Source: Candidatus Aminicenantota bacterium (lineage in GTDB: Bacteria > Acidobacteriota > Aminicenantia > S016-38). From it: DNA of 64,000 bases. The stretch lies in the NCBI GenBank assembly GCA_026987025.1, contig JALSNJ010000019.1, positions 55,150-119,149 on the forward strand, written 5' to 3'. Position 1 is the stretch's first letter; each line of letters opens with the position of its first letter. The notes under the pieces are model-generated. The model saw nothing but the letters and a program-made list of their open reading frames with translations. It had not been told where the DNA came from and searched no databases. A program made the translations under genes and the position numbers. This document shows positions 1 to 8,552 of the stretch, in pieces.

Positions 1-707
1 TGGGCTTCGCATAAAACATAGGGAAAATCCCTTTGTGCCCTGAGAAGGTCCTTTTGCCAGTGGGCGTTGAAGAGAGAACAATTCGGGTCGGAGCAAAATG
101 GATCCCCTGTTTCGTAAAAAAACCATGCCTGCAGAAGTATTCCTGCAAGCACCCTGGGTAATCTATCGTCGTCCAGTCCGGTTAATGCATGCTCCCTCAG
201 CTCTTCATGAAGTGGGATACCCATCCCCTTTGCTATGTAGAATTCCCTGGGGCGGGCAGGGGCTTCTATCATGCCGGGGAGTGAGATAATGACAGGGAAG
301 CTGAAGGTAGCGTATCTTAAATGATATCTTTTTTCTGCTTCGTCGAAGGAGGCGATATAATCCATGGTTATGAAGACCGGTTTTTCTGTTAGCCAGGAAA
401 TGTCAAATGTGAAGACCTGACCCCGAAGGAGGTAGGAGTAAAGGGGGCCGTCGTAGACAGAACCTTTTCCACAGAGGCAGTTGGTGAGTTTTCTCTCCTC
501 GAATTTAACTTCCATTGGAAGTGGGTTGGTGTTAAGTTCCCGGGTTTCTGGTCGGATAGTTCTTATAGTAGCGAAGTTTTTCCCAAGTTCGGGTTTCTCC
601 TTAATGGGGCAGGGGGCAGGGAAAATTTCCCCAACCCCCCATTTGTGAAGGTATGTGAGGGAGCTCCGAATTAATTCCTTTTTTAGTTCACAGAAGAATA
701 TTTTCAT
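1..707 (-). CDS. Conserved unknown, last gene of the sulfur operon (3' end beyond window)
   Basis: An open frame runs from an ATG at 707 to the left edge (235 codons) without a stop. Its ATG overlaps the thi4 stop codon (ATGA), so it is translationally coupled to the operon. There is no signal peptide. The visible protein has a basic N-terminus ([13 protein letters not shown]), a CxC pair (NCLCGKG) near residue 85, a segment [15 protein letters not shown], and near the edge a compact motif [15 protein letters not shown] that looks like a metal site (Cys-x4-Cys-x4-Asn-x-His). I recall similar Cys/His segments in a mainly archaeal family annotated as a putative metallopeptidase (DUF6775), but I cannot confirm this. 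The function is unknown; context suggests a link to sulfur or metal handling. Confidence 0.75.
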   Translation of the reverse strand, partial: MKIFFCELKKELIRSSLTYLHKWGVGEIFPAPCPIKEKPELGKNFATIRTIRPETRELNTNPLPMEVKFEERKLTNCLCGKGSVYDGPLYSYLLRGQVFTFDISWLTEKPVFITMDYIASFDEAEKRYHLRYATFSFPVIISLPGMIEAPARPREFYIAKGMGIPLHEELREHALTGLDDDRLPRVLAGILLQAWFFYETGDPFCSDPNCSLFNAHWQKDLLRAQRDFPYVLCEA

Positions 708-1486
708 TTCAGGATTTTTAACGCCTCATCAGCAGCTTTCTTTCCTGAAAGTAGCATTGCACCGAAGGTTGGTCCCATCCTCGGGAGTCCGTAGGTGGTG
801 GAGACAGCCATTCCTGCAACTATCAGCCCAGGGTGTACTTCCCCTGTATATTCAACAACCAGGTCCTCTGATTTTTCTACCCACATTCCACCGAATCCCT
901 TTGTTTTAAGAACCCCACGTTCTTCCAGTTTTCTTACCACAAAGGCATCGTGTCCTGTGGCATCGATTACAACCTTCGCCTCAAGAGCTACAGGGTCAAC
1001 GCAGGTTATCTGACGGGGTAGGGCGCTTACAGGTGTCCAGTTGACCACAATTCCTGCGACCCTACCTTCTTCTCTCAGCACTACATCCTCAAATTCTGTC
1101 ATGTTCTGAACTTTTACCCCGGCATCGCAGGCAGCGGCTATCAACTTCGAACAAGCATGCGGTCCATCCGCTACGCAGAGACCCTTCTGAATTTCCTTGT
1201 AAGGAATTCCCAGTTCACGGAGCACTTCCTCTCCCGGATGTCTGACGGTTATCTTGTTCATCAAATAACCGCCTATCCAGAAACCTCCTCCGAGATAATT
1301 GTTTCTTTCTATAATTAGAACCCCTTTCCCGGCCTTTGCCAGCTCCTTACCAGCCATCAGACCTGAGGGACCCGCACCGACGATTATTACATCACTTTCC
1401 ACCATTTCCTCGAATTCCCTTGCGAATCCCCCTACAATGGCTCTTGTTACATCCTTTTCACTGATTCTGGAGAAAATTTCGCTCAT
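704..1486 (-). CDS. thi4: Thiamine thiazole synthase Thi4
   Basis: 260 aa, usual length for archaeal and bacterial Thi4, which builds the ADP-thiazole precursor of thiamine from NAD, glycine and a sulfur source. The nucleotide-binding [10 protein letters not shown] lies at 37-46, followed by [11 protein letters not shown]; the C-terminal [13 protein letters not shown] is also diagnostic. The residue just before VDP, which is His in the sulfide-using archaeal enzymes and the sacrificial Cys205 in yeast, is Cys162 here (TCVDP). That makes a suicide-type enzyme possible although the neighbours suggest plentiful sulfur carriers. The ATG has GGGAGG upstream. The start overlaps the end of ttuA by 29 bp. 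The family call is firm; the sulfur source is open. Confidence 0.93.
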   Translation of the reverse strand: MSEIFSRISEKDVTRAIVGGFAREFEEMVESDVIIVGAGPSGLMAGKELAKAGKGVLIIERNNYLGGGFWIGGYLMNKITVRHPGEEVLRELGIPYKEIQKGLCVADGPHACSKLIAAACDAGVKVQNMTEFEDVVLREEGRVAGIVVNWTPVSALPRQITCVDPVALEAKVVIDATGHDAFVVRKLEERGVLKTKGFGGMWVEKSEDLVVEYTGEVHPGLIVAGMAVSTTYGLPRMGPTFGAMLLSGKKAADEALKILK

Positions 1487-2390
1487 GATTGCCTCCCTTT
1501 TTATTATTTATTTTTTCCTTTATTCTGCAGAATTGACATATGTTTGATGTAGTCATATAACCGCATTTTATGCATGGTTTTAGTTCTGTTCTTTTTTCCT
1601 GAGAAACGAAACGCCCCCTCTGTTTGAAAAATCCTGAAAGGAAGTGTATTTTTGTTCCCCTCATACGGTCTTCTACTCTATTCAATATTCCCTTGTAAAA
1701 AATGCTTTTTGCCCCTGTGGCGTAAGGGCACTCTTCCACTATATAGTCAATATCTTCCAGGAAGGCATATGTGGCAGTTTCATATTCGCTCATAAACACA
1801 AAGGGCTTTATCTTTTTCTTCAGATTGTTTTTGCTCTCCAGAACAGGATATTGGCGTGCGAGATATTCTATCTGCCAGTTCAGGACGTTTCCCATAAGGG
1901 TGGCTGCTTCGTCATCCAGATTATGTCCTGTGGCTATAACATCGAAGGAACCTGCTGTTCTGTTAAACATGTACCTTTTTATAGTTCCACATATTGAGCA
2001 GGTGGGTTGTCTCAGGAGCTTAGAAATTTCCCCTATCCCCATTCCAAATTCTTCTTTCACGTTTTCAATTATTATTTCTATGCCCTCCTTTTTCTGGAAA
2101 TCGAGAACTTTCTTAAGTGATTCATGGGAATATTGACCAATACCAAGGTTTATATGGTATCCGGTAACCCTATACCCCAGTTTTTTGAGAACATGCAGAA
2201 GCGCAAGGCTATCCTTTCCTCCTGAAACTGCTACCAGAATTTTCTCACCCCTGTCCGCCATCCTGAATTTATTTATGGTCTTTTCCACCCTCTTTTCAAA
2301 GTTTTCTACAAAATCCCTTCTGCAGAGAGCAAGGTTTCGGGAAATCAGGAATACTTCAGCCGGTTTTCCACAGATTCTACATTTTTTCAT
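1458..2390 (-). CDS. ttuA: tRNA 2-thiouridine synthetase TtuA-like (TtcA/TtuA family)
   Basis: 310 aa ATP-pyrophosphatase that activates and thiolates tRNA; TtuA makes s2T54 in thermophiles using the TtuB sulfur carrier. Visible are the PP-loop SGGKDS (56-61), the [4Fe-4S]/catalytic cysteines C131, C134 (CSIC) and C221 (EECPYA), and a C-terminal zinc finger C273/C276/C285/C288. The N-terminal zinc finger has C4, C7 and C23, but the expected fourth ligand appears to be Asp (CRRDF). It lies directly after ttuB with no gap and overlaps thi4 by 29 bp. TtuA rather than TtcA is chosen because of the two zinc fingers and the adjacent ttuB. Confidence 0.9.
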   Translation of the reverse strand: MKKCRICGKPAEVFLISRNLALCRRDFVENFEKRVEKTINKFRMADRGEKILVAVSGGKDSLALLHVLKKLGYRVTGYHINLGIGQYSHESLKKVLDFQKKEGIEIIIENVKEEFGMGIGEISKLLRQPTCSICGTIKRYMFNRTAGSFDVIATGHNLDDEAATLMGNVLNWQIEYLARQYPVLESKNNLKKKIKPFVFMSEYETATYAFLEDIDYIVEECPYATGAKSIFYKGILNRVEDRMRGTKIHFLSGFFKQRGRFVSQEKRTELKPCIKCGYMTTSNICQFCRIKEKINNKKGGNHERNFLQNQ

Positions 2391-2591
2391 TTATCCCCCG
2401 GAGATTACCTTCCTTATTTCGATTGTTTCGGTTCCAGAGAGTTTTTCCCAGTAGGGAAGCAGTTTACCGGAGTTCCTGTCTATTACCAGCACTTCTTCTA
2501 TTTTGAAGTTCAGTTCCTTTAGGAGTTCCATTACTGTTTTAGGCCCATGCATTTCAAATTCCTTTTTTTCATGCTTTACGATAACCTTCAT
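2391..2591 (-). CDS. ttuB: Ubiquitin-like sulfur carrier (TtuB/ThiS/MoaD-like)
   Basis: 66 aa beta-grasp protein ending in Ser-Gly-Gly; the C-terminal diglycine is where an E1-like enzyme adenylates it and a thiocarboxylate is formed. A longer frame exists upstream, but the ATG at 2591 is preceded by AGGAGG with a 7-nt spacer and the internal start gives the normal family length, so it is preferred. The stop abuts the ttuA start, which points to TtuB rather than a thiamine (ThiS) role, although sharing between pathways is known in Thermus. No cysteine is present. Confidence 0.88.
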   Translation of the reverse strand: MKVIVKHEKKEFEMHGPKTVMELLKELNFKIEEVLVIDRNSGKLLPYWEKLSGTETIEIRKVISGG

Positions 2592-2604
2592 TGCCTTGCC
2601 TCCT

Positions 2605-3660
2605 TTAGAAATTTTCCCGAAGGTTCGTATCCTCTTCCATCTGGCCAATAAAACGGTCTGCCTCTTCGTCATCCAGAGCGATGTTAAGCCTTAAAGCCTC
2701 ATTCCTGGTCATTGGGTTTACAATAAGCGAGTGAATCGGGGTGGAGGTTCCATATCTGACCACTACCTTTTCTCCTTCTGCGCTTGAATATAGAGCAGTG
2801 AGGGAGGCGGCTATTTGCAGGGATTCGTTGTTTTTTCCTCCCTGAAGTATTGTTATAGGGCTTCCATGGTCAGGAACTTCAAAAATGTAGTCATCAGGAC
2901 CCTTCAATAATGCCAGCATGTTGTTTTCTACCCCGTTTCTCCCCACGATTATCTTGCTGTTCCTGTATCTGAAGTGGCGGCCGTATTTAAGCAACATTAC
3001 GTCCTTCCAGCCAACCTCTTCCCTGTGTTCAAAAAGGTCCTTCAGTTTCCTTGCAAAGGGTTTTTGTGTTAACAGACATCCGCCGGCAGCACACGCGAAG
3101 GTGTCTATCCCGAACTCTTTTGCCAGTCTGAGCTGGGATTTCCTGCTTCTTCCCTTTATAGCCAGCAGCTTTTCCCTTTTTACCCACCCCTTTTTTTCTG
3201 GCTCAGTCTCTGGAAGGTATTTTGCTGATAGGGGTCTCAGGATTTTTCCTTCCAGTCCTGCTTCCTTTTCTATAATTTTTAAGGCTCTATAATGCTGAGA
3301 CATGGGTCTCTGGTTAAGAACTTCGCCTGTTATGAGGAAACTTGCCCCAATTTTTTTCGCTAAAGCCCATGCTTTCTTCAGCATGTAAATTCTGCAGTCT
3401 ATGCAGGGATTCATCCCCCTCCCGTAGCCAAACTTTGGATTTTTAATTATGTCCAGGTAATCTTTACCTTTACTTATCGTCCTTAAAGGTATCCCTAACT
3501 CCGAACTGACACTTCTGGCATAACATTTTCCCCTCTGGTCACAGGTGCAAAACGGGGATGTAAATTTCACACCAATTATCTCAACTCCCTGGTCTGCCAC
3601 CACCTTAGCAGCAAGGGCAGAATCCAGTCCGCCGGATATGAGAGCAATTGCCTTTACCAT
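2605..3660 (-). CDS. PP-loop tRNA thiolase, ThiI/MnmA-like, with C-terminal RNA-binding-like domain
   Basis: 351 aa. The N-terminal ATP-pyrophosphatase domain carries SGGLDS at 9-14 and cysteine motifs CTCDQRGKC and GMNPCIDC, then ACAAGGCLLT. The remaining 120 or so residues do not match PP-loop sequence and resemble the NFACT-R-like RNA-binding domain fused to such enzymes in other bacteria (from memory, not searched). The likely role is tRNA thiolation, for example s4U8 or s2U34, fed by the cysteine desulfurase at the operon head. The start at 3660 is chosen because GGAGGG lies 5 nt upstream; the ATG at 3675 has none. It overlaps the upstream gene by 7 bp. Confidence 0.75.
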   Translation of the reverse strand: MVKAIALISGGLDSALAAKVVADQGVEIIGVKFTSPFCTCDQRGKCYARSVSSELGIPLRTISKGKDYLDIIKNPKFGYGRGMNPCIDCRIYMLKKAWALAKKIGASFLITGEVLNQRPMSQHYRALKIIEKEAGLEGKILRPLSAKYLPETEPEKKGWVKREKLLAIKGRSRKSQLRLAKEFGIDTFACAAGGCLLTQKPFARKLKDLFEHREEVGWKDVMLLKYGRHFRYRNSKIIVGRNGVENNMLALLKGPDDYIFEVPDHGSPITILQGGKNNESLQIAASLTALYSSAEGEKVVVRYGTSTPIHSLIVNPMTRNEALRLNIALDDEEADRFIGQMEEDTNLRENF

Positions 3661-4355
3661 CTTTTCCCTCCACAAACAGGGCAGTTGAGATTGAAAGTAG
3701 TTGAGTAAATTGAATGTTCCCAGCTCAGAAGGTCTACTATCAACATCTTTCCAGCGAGAACTTTCCCTTTCTTTGAGAGGAATTTAATGGCTTCCATCGC
3801 TTCTGCTGTTCCGAAAAAGCCAGCTGTGGCCCCTATAATCGGGAATTCCCCCTTTTTTGGGGGTACACCGGCATAAATGCACGCAAGGCATGGGGTCTTT
3901 CCAGGTATTATTACAGTTAGTCTTCCTTCAAAAGCTTCAACCGCTGCATGCACCATAGGAATACCCTTTTCTATGCAAAATCTGTTTAGAATAAACCTTG
4001 TGTCCATATTATCGAGACAATCGATTATGAGGTCCGCTTCTGGAAGAAGGGCAATAGTTGTTGGTGTTATTCTCATGTACTTTACCTCGATCTGAATTTC
4101 AGGATTTAAAGCCGAAAGTTTTCTCAGCGCAGAAAGAACCTTGGGTCTTCCTATATCATCGGTGAAATGAAGGACCTGCCTGTTCAGGTTGGACTCTTCG
4201 ACATTGTCTGAATCCACTATAGTTATTTTCCCAACTCCTGCTGCCGTAAGATAATATAAAGCAGCGCTACCAAGTCCCCCGGCACCAATAACCATAACGT
4301 GTGCATTTGTTAATAATTCCTGGTTTACGATTTCTCTCTGTCTTTTATACCTCAT
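3654..4355 (-). CDS. E1-like sulfur-carrier adenylyltransferase (ThiF/MoeB/TtuC family)
   Basis: 233 aa, typical ThiF/MoeB length without rhodanese domain. The ATP-binding GAGGLGSAALYYL and VDSDNVEESNLNRQ are clear, and a zinc site is formed by CLAC and the C-terminal CPVC. The reaction is adenylation of the C-terminal glycine of a ubiquitin-like carrier, here presumably the TtuB encoded two genes downstream. The region that in E. coli ThiF carries a catalytic cysteine (just before the AGxxG helix) reads FPIIGATAGF without cysteine, so sulfur is probably delivered to a free acyl-adenylate, as in MoeB. It overlaps the OsmC-like gene by 11 bp. Confidence 0.88.
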   Translation of the reverse strand: MRYKRQREIVNQELLTNAHVMVIGAGGLGSAALYYLTAAGVGKITIVDSDNVEESNLNRQVLHFTDDIGRPKVLSALRKLSALNPEIQIEVKYMRITPTTIALLPEADLIIDCLDNMDTRFILNRFCIEKGIPMVHAAVEAFEGRLTVIIPGKTPCLACIYAGVPPKKGEFPIIGATAGFFGTAEAMEAIKFLSKKGKVLAGKMLIVDLLSWEHSIYSTTFNLNCPVCGGKRW

Positions 4356-4776
4356 TTATCACGATTCTGTATTTTATCTTTCCCGTTCTACTTACCATTG
4401 CTGCTACAGGGCAATATTTGTTTAATGAAAGGTCTATTGCTCTTTTTAGACTTTCCTCGTCGAGATTTTTTCCTTTGAATTTATAGACGATCTCAACCTG
4501 TTTGAATACCCTGGGGGGAGAAGTTACCCGTCTTCCTTTCACTTCAATATGGAAATCTTCGAGTTTTATTCTCATTTTTTCGAGCATCTGCAGAACGTCC
4601 ATTCCTGTACAGCCACCAAGAGCCCCGAGCACCAATCGTAGTGGTGGAAATCCCTCTCCTGGCGCAGGGTTCTCACAGCATTCTCCCAGAGTTATCTTCA
4701 CGCCGAGGTCTTCATAGCTCAGGGTATCTCCCCCCTGCCACTTCATTTTTACCCTTTCAGGATATTCTGTATTCAT
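4345..4776 (-). CDS. OsmC/Ohr-family protein (YhfA-like)
   Basis: 143 aa. Both OsmC-family thiols are present, in GALGGCTGMD and NKYCPVAAM. OsmC/Ohr enzymes reduce organic peroxides, but the YhfA-like branch, which often sits with sulfur-carrier genes, has no proven substrate; an acyl or sulfane-sulfur role is as likely here. There is no signal peptide. Its end overlaps the E1-like gene and its start is 12 bp from the thioredoxin-like gene. Confidence 0.82.
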   Translation of the reverse strand: MNTEYPERVKMKWQGGDTLSYEDLGVKITLGECCENPAPGEGFPPLRLVLGALGGCTGMDVLQMLEKMRIKLEDFHIEVKGRRVTSPPRVFKQVEIVYKFKGKNLDEESLKRAIDLSLNKYCPVAAMVSRTGKIKYRIVINEV

Positions 4777-4788
4777 TTCATAAAGCGC

Positions 4789-5292
4789 TCATAGGCAACC
4801 ACATGTACCTTTACCCAGAGCCTCCTTTATTTCTTCGTTTGGGGTTTCTCCTTCGAATTTCTTTATAAAAGACAGATTTTCATCCAGAACGAACAGTGTT
4901 GGGACACCCCTTATCTCTCCAAGGCATTCAGGGAGCTTTTCGTTACGTGTAAATACAGGAAATTCGGGCTTTAATTCTTCAAGATAGCTTTTCAGCTTGT
5001 TTATATCTTTATCCATAGCAACAGCCACAATGTTGATTTCTCCGTTCTCTTCCTGGTAGAGCTCTTTTAATTGTGGCATCTCTTTTCTACAGTGGGGACA
5101 CCAGCTTGCCCAGAATACGAGGATTGTGGGTTTTCCCTTAAATTCGGTCAATTTGTGGACTGAGCCATCAAGGGATTTGAGTTGGATGTCAAAACATTTT
5201 TCAGGGATTGCAGTGGCATGAGAGTGTGGGGTAAGTAAAAGAAAGAAAAATCCCGCAATCGCGAGAAGGGAGATTAAAACCTTTCTGATCAT
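4789..5292 (-). CDS. Exported TlpA/ResA-type thioredoxin-like protein
   Basis: 167 aa with an N-terminal signal peptide or anchor (MIRKVLISLLAIAGFFFLLL). The redox motif is FWASWCPHCRKEMP. The mature part has the TlpA fold order through RGVPTLFVLDE with the cis-proline segment. An unusual CGCL tail adds two more cysteines that may be a metal site or a lipid or redox relay. It probably acts outside the cytoplasmic membrane on thiols, in contrast to the cytoplasmic neighbours. Its start overlaps the end of iscU. Confidence 0.85.
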   Translation of the reverse strand: MIRKVLISLLAIAGFFFLLLTPHSHATAIPEKCFDIQLKSLDGSVHKLTEFKGKPTILVFWASWCPHCRKEMPQLKELYQEENGEINIVAVAMDKDINKLKSYLEELKPEFPVFTRNEKLPECLGEIRGVPTLFVLDENLSFIKKFEGETPNEEIKEALGKGTCGCL

Positions 5293-5693
5293 TTTTTCCC
5301 TCCTTTTTTATTTTTCTTATGCTTTTGCTTTTTCATATAGTCCTCTATAGCCGCCTTTATCCCTTCTTCCGCAAGGAGAGAGCAGTGCATCTTTATTGGT
5401 GGAAGTCCATCAAGGGCTTCAGCTACTGCCTTGTTTGTTATCCTCAGGGCTTCTTCCACGGTTTTTCCCATAACCAGCTGGGTTACCTTTGAAGATGTTG
5501 CAATTGCCGCCACGCATCCGAAGGTCTGGAATTTTATGTCCACTATGCGGTTGTCCTTTACTTTTATGTAAATCCACATGACATCGCCGCATACTGGATT
5601 TCCAACTTTACCTATGCCATCAGCATCCTCAATTTTTCCCATATTCTTGGGGTTCATAAATTCTTCTATAACCTTTTCGCTATACTCAAGCAT
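5289..5693 (-). CDS. iscU: Fe-S cluster scaffold IscU/NifU N-terminal type
   Basis: 134 aa. The three scaffold cysteines are all present: C35 (NPVCGD), C60 (FGCVAA) and C104 (MHCS). It assembles [2Fe-2S] or [4Fe-4S] clusters with sulfur from the desulfurase encoded upstream; NadA and TtuA in the same operon are Fe-S clients. The C-terminus is lysine-rich. AGGAGG-like purines precede the ATG. Confidence 0.92.
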   Translation of the reverse strand: MLEYSEKVIEEFMNPKNMGKIEDADGIGKVGNPVCGDVMWIYIKVKDNRIVDIKFQTFGCVAAIATSSKVTQLVMGKTVEEALRITNKAVAEALDGLPPIKMHCSLLAEEGIKAAIEDYMKKQKHKKNKKGGKK

Positions 5694-5705
5694 TTTTGCC
5701 TCCTT

Positions 5706-6104
5706 TTAGCATCCTGCGTATTCCCGCAGTTTTTTTGCTGCATATTTTATGTATTTTTCAAAGTTTGTTCTGTATAAAAATTCCGATATTTTCCCCATAA
5801 ACCCTCTACCTTCGCCCACGAACTCTATTATCAGAGAGTCCTCAAAGAAGAAGTAAACATTTAGAATAAAGTTTTTTCCTTTTATCCTGTAGGTGGTCTG
5901 GTTTCCCTCTGCAAGTACAGTAGTAACAGCGCGAGAGGAGCCGAATGTAAGTTTAGAAATTCCCTTCAAAAGGAATTCGCCCCTGTCCCTATCGTATTCG
6001 CTAACAAAACCCAGGACATCCGCCATGTAGTCCGGATTGTTGATAAAGCTTCTTAATTGTTTAGAAGGTAAATAGAATTTAGCTATCGCCTTAAATTTTT
6101 TCAT
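5706..6104 (-). CDS. Unknown, START/SRPBCC-like fold suspected
   Basis: 132 aa, soluble. The alternating strand pattern, a central phrase YRIKGKNFILNVYFFFEDS and a final long amphipathic helix resemble CoxG/SRPBCC proteins, but no diagnostic motif is visible, so this is a fold guess. A single cysteine is the last residue (AGC). Its start overlaps the stop of the HMA gene (ATGA), so it belongs to the operon. Confidence 0.6.
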   Translation of the reverse strand: MKKFKAIAKFYLPSKQLRSFINNPDYMADVLGFVSEYDRDRGEFLLKGISKLTFGSSRAVTTVLAEGNQTTYRIKGKNFILNVYFFFEDSLIIEFVGEGRGFMGKISEFLYRTNFEKYIKYAAKKLREYAGC

Positions 6105-6316
6105 TTTTCCAGAATCTCCCTTTTTGTCACTTCGTAACCCACTTCTTCTATGGACTTCTCGATCTCTTCAGGGGGAAGCTCCGAATCAACCAGGACTTCC
6201 TTGGATTCCAGGTTAATAACGACTTTGTTTATCCCTCTGGGGTTATTAATGCTGTTTTTTATTGTTTCCGCACATCCACTACATGACATGCTCGGCACAA
6301 GAAATTTGATTTTCAT
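6101..6316 (-). CDS. Heavy-metal-associated (HMA) domain protein, CopZ-like
   Basis: 71 aa single HMA domain with the metal-binding motif MSCSGC (MxCxxC). It may deliver or buffer Cu(I) or another soft metal, protecting the Fe-S and thiol chemistry of the operon. A longer in-frame ATG exists at 6397, but the ATG at 6316 has AGGAGG six bases upstream and gives the normal length. Confidence 0.85.
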   Translation of the reverse strand: MKIKFLVPSMSCSGCAETIKNSINNPRGINKVVINLESKEVLVDSELPPEEIEKSIEEVGYEVTKREILEK

Positions 6317-6365
6317 GCTTTTCCTCCTTTTGAAAATTGCATTTATTATGTTAAGTTTTCCCATG

Positions 6366-7268
6366 TTAGACCACCTCCACCATTTTTTCCAGGGCATTTC
6401 TTGCCTTTTCTATGATTTCTTTGTTTAAAATGATCTCATGCTGTAATTTCAGCAATGAATTGTAAATGTCTTCTATTGTTGTTATTTTCATATTTCCGCA
6501 GAATCTTGGAGCTCCCATCGGGTAAAATTCCTTCCCTGGATTTTCTTTTTTCAACCTGTGGGTTAGTCCAAATTCTGTGGCGATAATGAACTCTTTTGCC
6601 CTGGATTTTTTGGCGTGTCTTATCATCCCGGATGTGGAAAGCACAAAATCAGCATTTTCCACTACTTCTGGTGGAGCTTCTGGATGGGCAAGAACTTCTG
6701 CGTCGGGGTGCTCCTTCTTTGCTTTAAGGAGGTCCTTAAGCCTGAAACCATTATGTACATAGCAGTAGCCCTGGTATGGAATTATTTCCTTGTTCTTGAC
6801 CTGAGTTGAGACCCAGTATGCAAGGTTTTTGTCCGGTAAAAACACGATCCTTTTTTGGGGCAATTTCTCTACAACCTTTACGGCATTTGCTGAGGTGCAG
6901 CAGATATCTACCTCTGCTTTGACTTCAGCTGTGGTATTAACGTAAGCAACTATAGCAGCATCAGGGTACTTTTTTCTTAGCTTCCTTACGTCGTGTGGGG
7001 TTACCATATCAGCCATTGGACACCCGGCCCTGGGGTTGGGAAGAAGAACCATCTTTTCAGGGGATAATATTTTCGCGGTTTCAGCCATGAACTTTACACC
7101 TGCAAAGACAATGATGTTTGCGTCGGTCTCTGAAGCCTTAATGGACAGTTCCAGAGAATCTCCCACAAAGTCTGCTACGTCCTGGACTTCCGGTCTCTGG
7201 TAGTTGTGAGCCAGGATAACAGCGTTTCTTTCGTACTTCAGCCTTTTGATTTCCTTTTCAATGCTCAT
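6366..7268 (-). CDS. nadA: Quinolinate synthase NadA
   Basis: 300 aa, [4Fe-4S] enzyme that condenses iminoaspartate with dihydroxyacetone phosphate in NAD synthesis. The cluster ligands C83 (AGCPM), C170 (GYCYVH) and C258 (RFCGN) have the same spacing pattern as Thermotoga NadA, and the active-site HNYQRPEVQD is intact. Start 7268 is preferred to 7310 because GGAG precedes it. It overlaps nifS by 11 bp; a NadA-NifS pair is common since NadA needs a cluster. Neither NadB nor NadC is in the window. NAD is also the substrate of Thi4 at the end of this operon. Confidence 0.95.
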   Translation of the reverse strand: MSIEKEIKRLKYERNAVILAHNYQRPEVQDVADFVGDSLELSIKASETDANIIVFAGVKFMAETAKILSPEKMVLLPNPRAGCPMADMVTPHDVRKLRKKYPDAAIVAYVNTTAEVKAEVDICCTSANAVKVVEKLPQKRIVFLPDKNLAYWVSTQVKNKEIIPYQGYCYVHNGFRLKDLLKAKKEHPDAEVLAHPEAPPEVVENADFVLSTSGMIRHAKKSRAKEFIIATEFGLTHRLKKENPGKEFYPMGAPRFCGNMKITTIEDIYNSLLKLQHEIILNKEIIEKARNALEKMVEVV

Positions 7269-8430
7269 GCTTTTCTCTCCAGAAGGGGGACATCGCTCTG
7301 AGCCTCTCAACTATTCCTGGAAGTACCTCTATAACTTTATCTACGTCCTCATCTGTGTTATATTTGCCAAAACTGAAACGGAGACTGCCATGTGCAATTT
7401 CATGGGGAAGGCCTATTGCCAGAAGGACATGAGATGGTTCAAGCGAACCCGAGGTGCATGCAGAGCCTGAAGAGGCGCTTATTCCATAAAAGTCCAGAAG
7501 TGCGAGCATCCCCTCTCCCTCTATGTACTTAACGCAAATATTAAGTGTGTTGTACAGCCTTTTTTCCGGATGTCCATTTACAATTACCTCTGGAATCCTT
7601 TTTACCAGCTCTCTCTCCAGCCTGTCTCTAAGGGGCCTTATTTTTCTTTCCTCTTCTTCCATCTCCTCCATGGCTATTTCGGCTGCCTTTCCAGCACCAA
7701 CTATACCGGCCACATTTTCAGTACCAGCTCTTCTTCCCCTCTCCTGTCCACCACCGTGGATCAAGGGGTGAATTTTCACTCCTCTTCTTATGTAAAGAGC
7801 ACCCACTCCCTTTGGTCCGTAAAATTTATGGGCAGAGAGGGAGAGAAGATCTACTCCAAGTTCCTTCACGTTCACCGGAATTTTGCCAACTGCCTGAACT
7901 GCGTCGGTGTGGAATAGAACGTTTTTCTCGTGGGTAACTTCAGCGAGTTCCTTTATCGGTTCAATGGTTCCGATTTCATTATTGGCCATCATAATGGTAA
8001 CGAGTATCGTATCGTCTCTTATCGCCTTTCTGAGAGAGTGAGGATGTACTATGCCGTATTTATCCACCGGTAGATAGGTGACCTCAAATCCAATTTTTTC
8101 CAGGAATTGACAGGCATGAAGCACAGCATGGTGTTCTATGGAGGATGTTATGATGTGTTTCCCTTTTTCCTGGAAGGCGAAGGCTACCCCTTTTATTGCG
8201 TGGTTATCCGCTTCGCTTCCTCCCCCGGTAAATATTATTTCCTTTGGACTGGCACCAATCAGACTGGCGATTTTTTCCCTCGCTTCCTCTATGGCCTTTT
8301 TCGTTTCCTTTGCTCCGCTGTAAACCGAGGAAGGATTATGAAAATGTTCCTTTAAGTAAGGTATCATTGCTTCCACAACCCTCGGATCTACTGGGGTAGT
8401 GGCGTTATAATCGAGATAAATTTCCTTCAT
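7258..8430 (-). CDS. nifS: Cysteine desulfurase NifS/IscS
   Basis: 390 aa PLP enzyme that takes sulfur from cysteine as a persulfide. PLP lysine K202 (SAHKFYG), active-site C325 in SSGSACTSG, and GRRAGTENV are all present. It is the first gene of the sulfur operon, with AAAGGAGG before the ATG and a strong promoter about 95 nt upstream. It is the probable sulfur donor for IscU, NadA, the thiolases and possibly Thi4. Confidence 0.95.
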   Translation of the reverse strand: MKEIYLDYNATTPVDPRVVEAMIPYLKEHFHNPSSVYSGAKETKKAIEEAREKIASLIGASPKEIIFTGGGSEADNHAIKGVAFAFQEKGKHIITSSIEHHAVLHACQFLEKIGFEVTYLPVDKYGIVHPHSLRKAIRDDTILVTIMMANNEIGTIEPIKELAEVTHEKNVLFHTDAVQAVGKIPVNVKELGVDLLSLSAHKFYGPKGVGALYIRRGVKIHPLIHGGGQERGRRAGTENVAGIVGAGKAAEIAMEEMEEEERKIRPLRDRLERELVKRIPEVIVNGHPEKRLYNTLNICVKYIEGEGMLALLDFYGISASSGSACTSGSLEPSHVLLAIGLPHEIAHGSLRFSFGKYNTDEDVDKVIEVLPGIVERLRAMSPFWREKHEH

Positions 8431-8520
8431 TTTTCCTCCTTTAGTGATTCTTTTAATCTACCTATAAGGGCTTGAAAGTTTCGGATAATTAAACCATATA
8501 TTAATTTATGAGCTACTAAC

Positions 8521-8552
8521 ATTACCAAAGTAATTATAATTAATTTAGTAAT
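8521..8552. promoter_or_regulatory. 32-bp dyad operator over the -10 box
   Basis: Two 15-bp arms, ATTACCAAAGTAATT and its near-complement, match at 13 of 15 positions around a 2-bp centre. The centre sits on the TATAAT box, so a bound repressor would block the promoter. By function an Rrf2/IscR- or Fur-type regulator is plausible, but the sequence matches no consensus I know well. Confidence 0.65.
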
